Source of the DNA: Variovorax sp.
Lineage (GTDB): Bacteria; Pseudomonadota; Gammaproteobacteria; Burkholderiales; Burkholderiaceae_C
NCBI GenBank assembly: GCA_028292145.1
Contig: JAQGMX010000435.1
Location: forward strand, 1 to 5,752
DNA length: 5,752 nucleotides
Direction of reading: 5' to 3'
In this document: piece after piece, positions 5,592-5,752 of the stretch
How positions within the stretch are numbered: the stretch's first letter is position 1
Layout: each line of letters begins with the position of its first letter
Made by a program: the position numbers and the translations under genes
The notes under the pieces: model-generated
What the model saw: the letters and a program-made list of their open reading frames with translations, nothing else
Told to the model about the DNA's origin: nothing
The model's database searches: none

Positions 5592-5752
5592 TTCCAGTAC
5601 GCCTCGTCGCGCTTCACCAGCAGGTCGCCCGCGCGGCTCTTGCCTTCGGTCTTGCGGTCGCCCTTCATGTGGTCCATGAAGCGGCCGAGGCGCGAGTTGA
5701 TCAGCACATGCGAGGCGCGGGCGCCGGCGCCTTCCGCGATGTCGTGGGTGCG
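5588..5752 (-). CDS. C-terminal fragment of an unrecognised protein in the glycosyltransferase operon
   Basis: The minus-strand frame read from the right window edge is open for 54 codons and ends at TGA 5590-5588. The fragment is polar and basic, with SHVLINSRLGRF, then a Met-Asp-His-Met-Lys-Gly-Asp-Arg-Lys segment, and ends DLLVKRDEAYWK. No membrane helix is visible. I do not recognise the family from this tail. The ATGA overlap with the GT8-like gene and the same strand indicate one operon, so a role in the same glycan pathway (another transferase or a modifying enzyme) is a reasonable guess but no more. The beginning lies outside the window. Confidence 0.75.
   Translation of the reverse strand, partial: RTHDIAEGAGARASHVLINSRLGRFMDHMKGDRKTEGKSRAGDLLVKRDEAYWK

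Overview
The window is high-GC DNA with strong G/C preference at third codon positions. It carries a Bug-family periplasmic binding protein, a family greatly expanded in Burkholderiales and other Betaproteobacteria. Together these suggest a betaproteobacterial chromosome, probably Burkholderiales. This is inference from gene content; there is no rRNA or other marker gene. I see no mobile element, tRNA, rRNA or CRISPR array.

Left part (1-2442). The window opens with the last 26 codons of a + strand gene whose tail looks like a 3-hydroxyisobutyrate dehydrogenase-type oxidoreductase. It converges on three minus-strand genes, which read from right to left. The first is a 307-aa exported or membrane TPR protein with one transmembrane helix and an acidic tail. 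The second, 29 nt downstream, is a small secreted cysteine-containing protein of the HNH-nuclease type whose catalytic Asp-His appears to be lost. The third, 66 nt further on, is an orphan Bug solute-binding protein. A 160-bp divergent intergenic region (2443-2602) separates this group from the right half. It holds a tandem 11-bp duplication of the TPR gene's ribosome-binding segment and a second pair of 11-bp repeats.

Right part (2603-5752). Two + strand genes overlap by ATGA: an extended-SDR NAD-dependent epimerase/dehydratase and an ELM1-family (DUF1022) GT-B-like protein. They converge, with only a 14-nt gap, on two minus-strand genes that also overlap by ATGA: a GT8-like glycosyltransferase with a DPD motif, and the C-terminus of an unrecognised protein that runs off the window. 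Sugar-nucleotide modification plus two glycosyltransferase-type proteins points to a cell-envelope glycan locus (LPS core, capsule or similar). The exact product cannot be read from the sequence.

Most unusual points: the degenerate HNH-like secreted protein co-transcribed with the TPR/TM protein; the crowded start region of that small gene, including a 7-codon ORF with better Shine-Dalgarno spacing than the gene itself; the duplicated start/RBS unit of the TPR gene; and a hairpin that would sequester the Bug gene's Shine-Dalgarno sequence.
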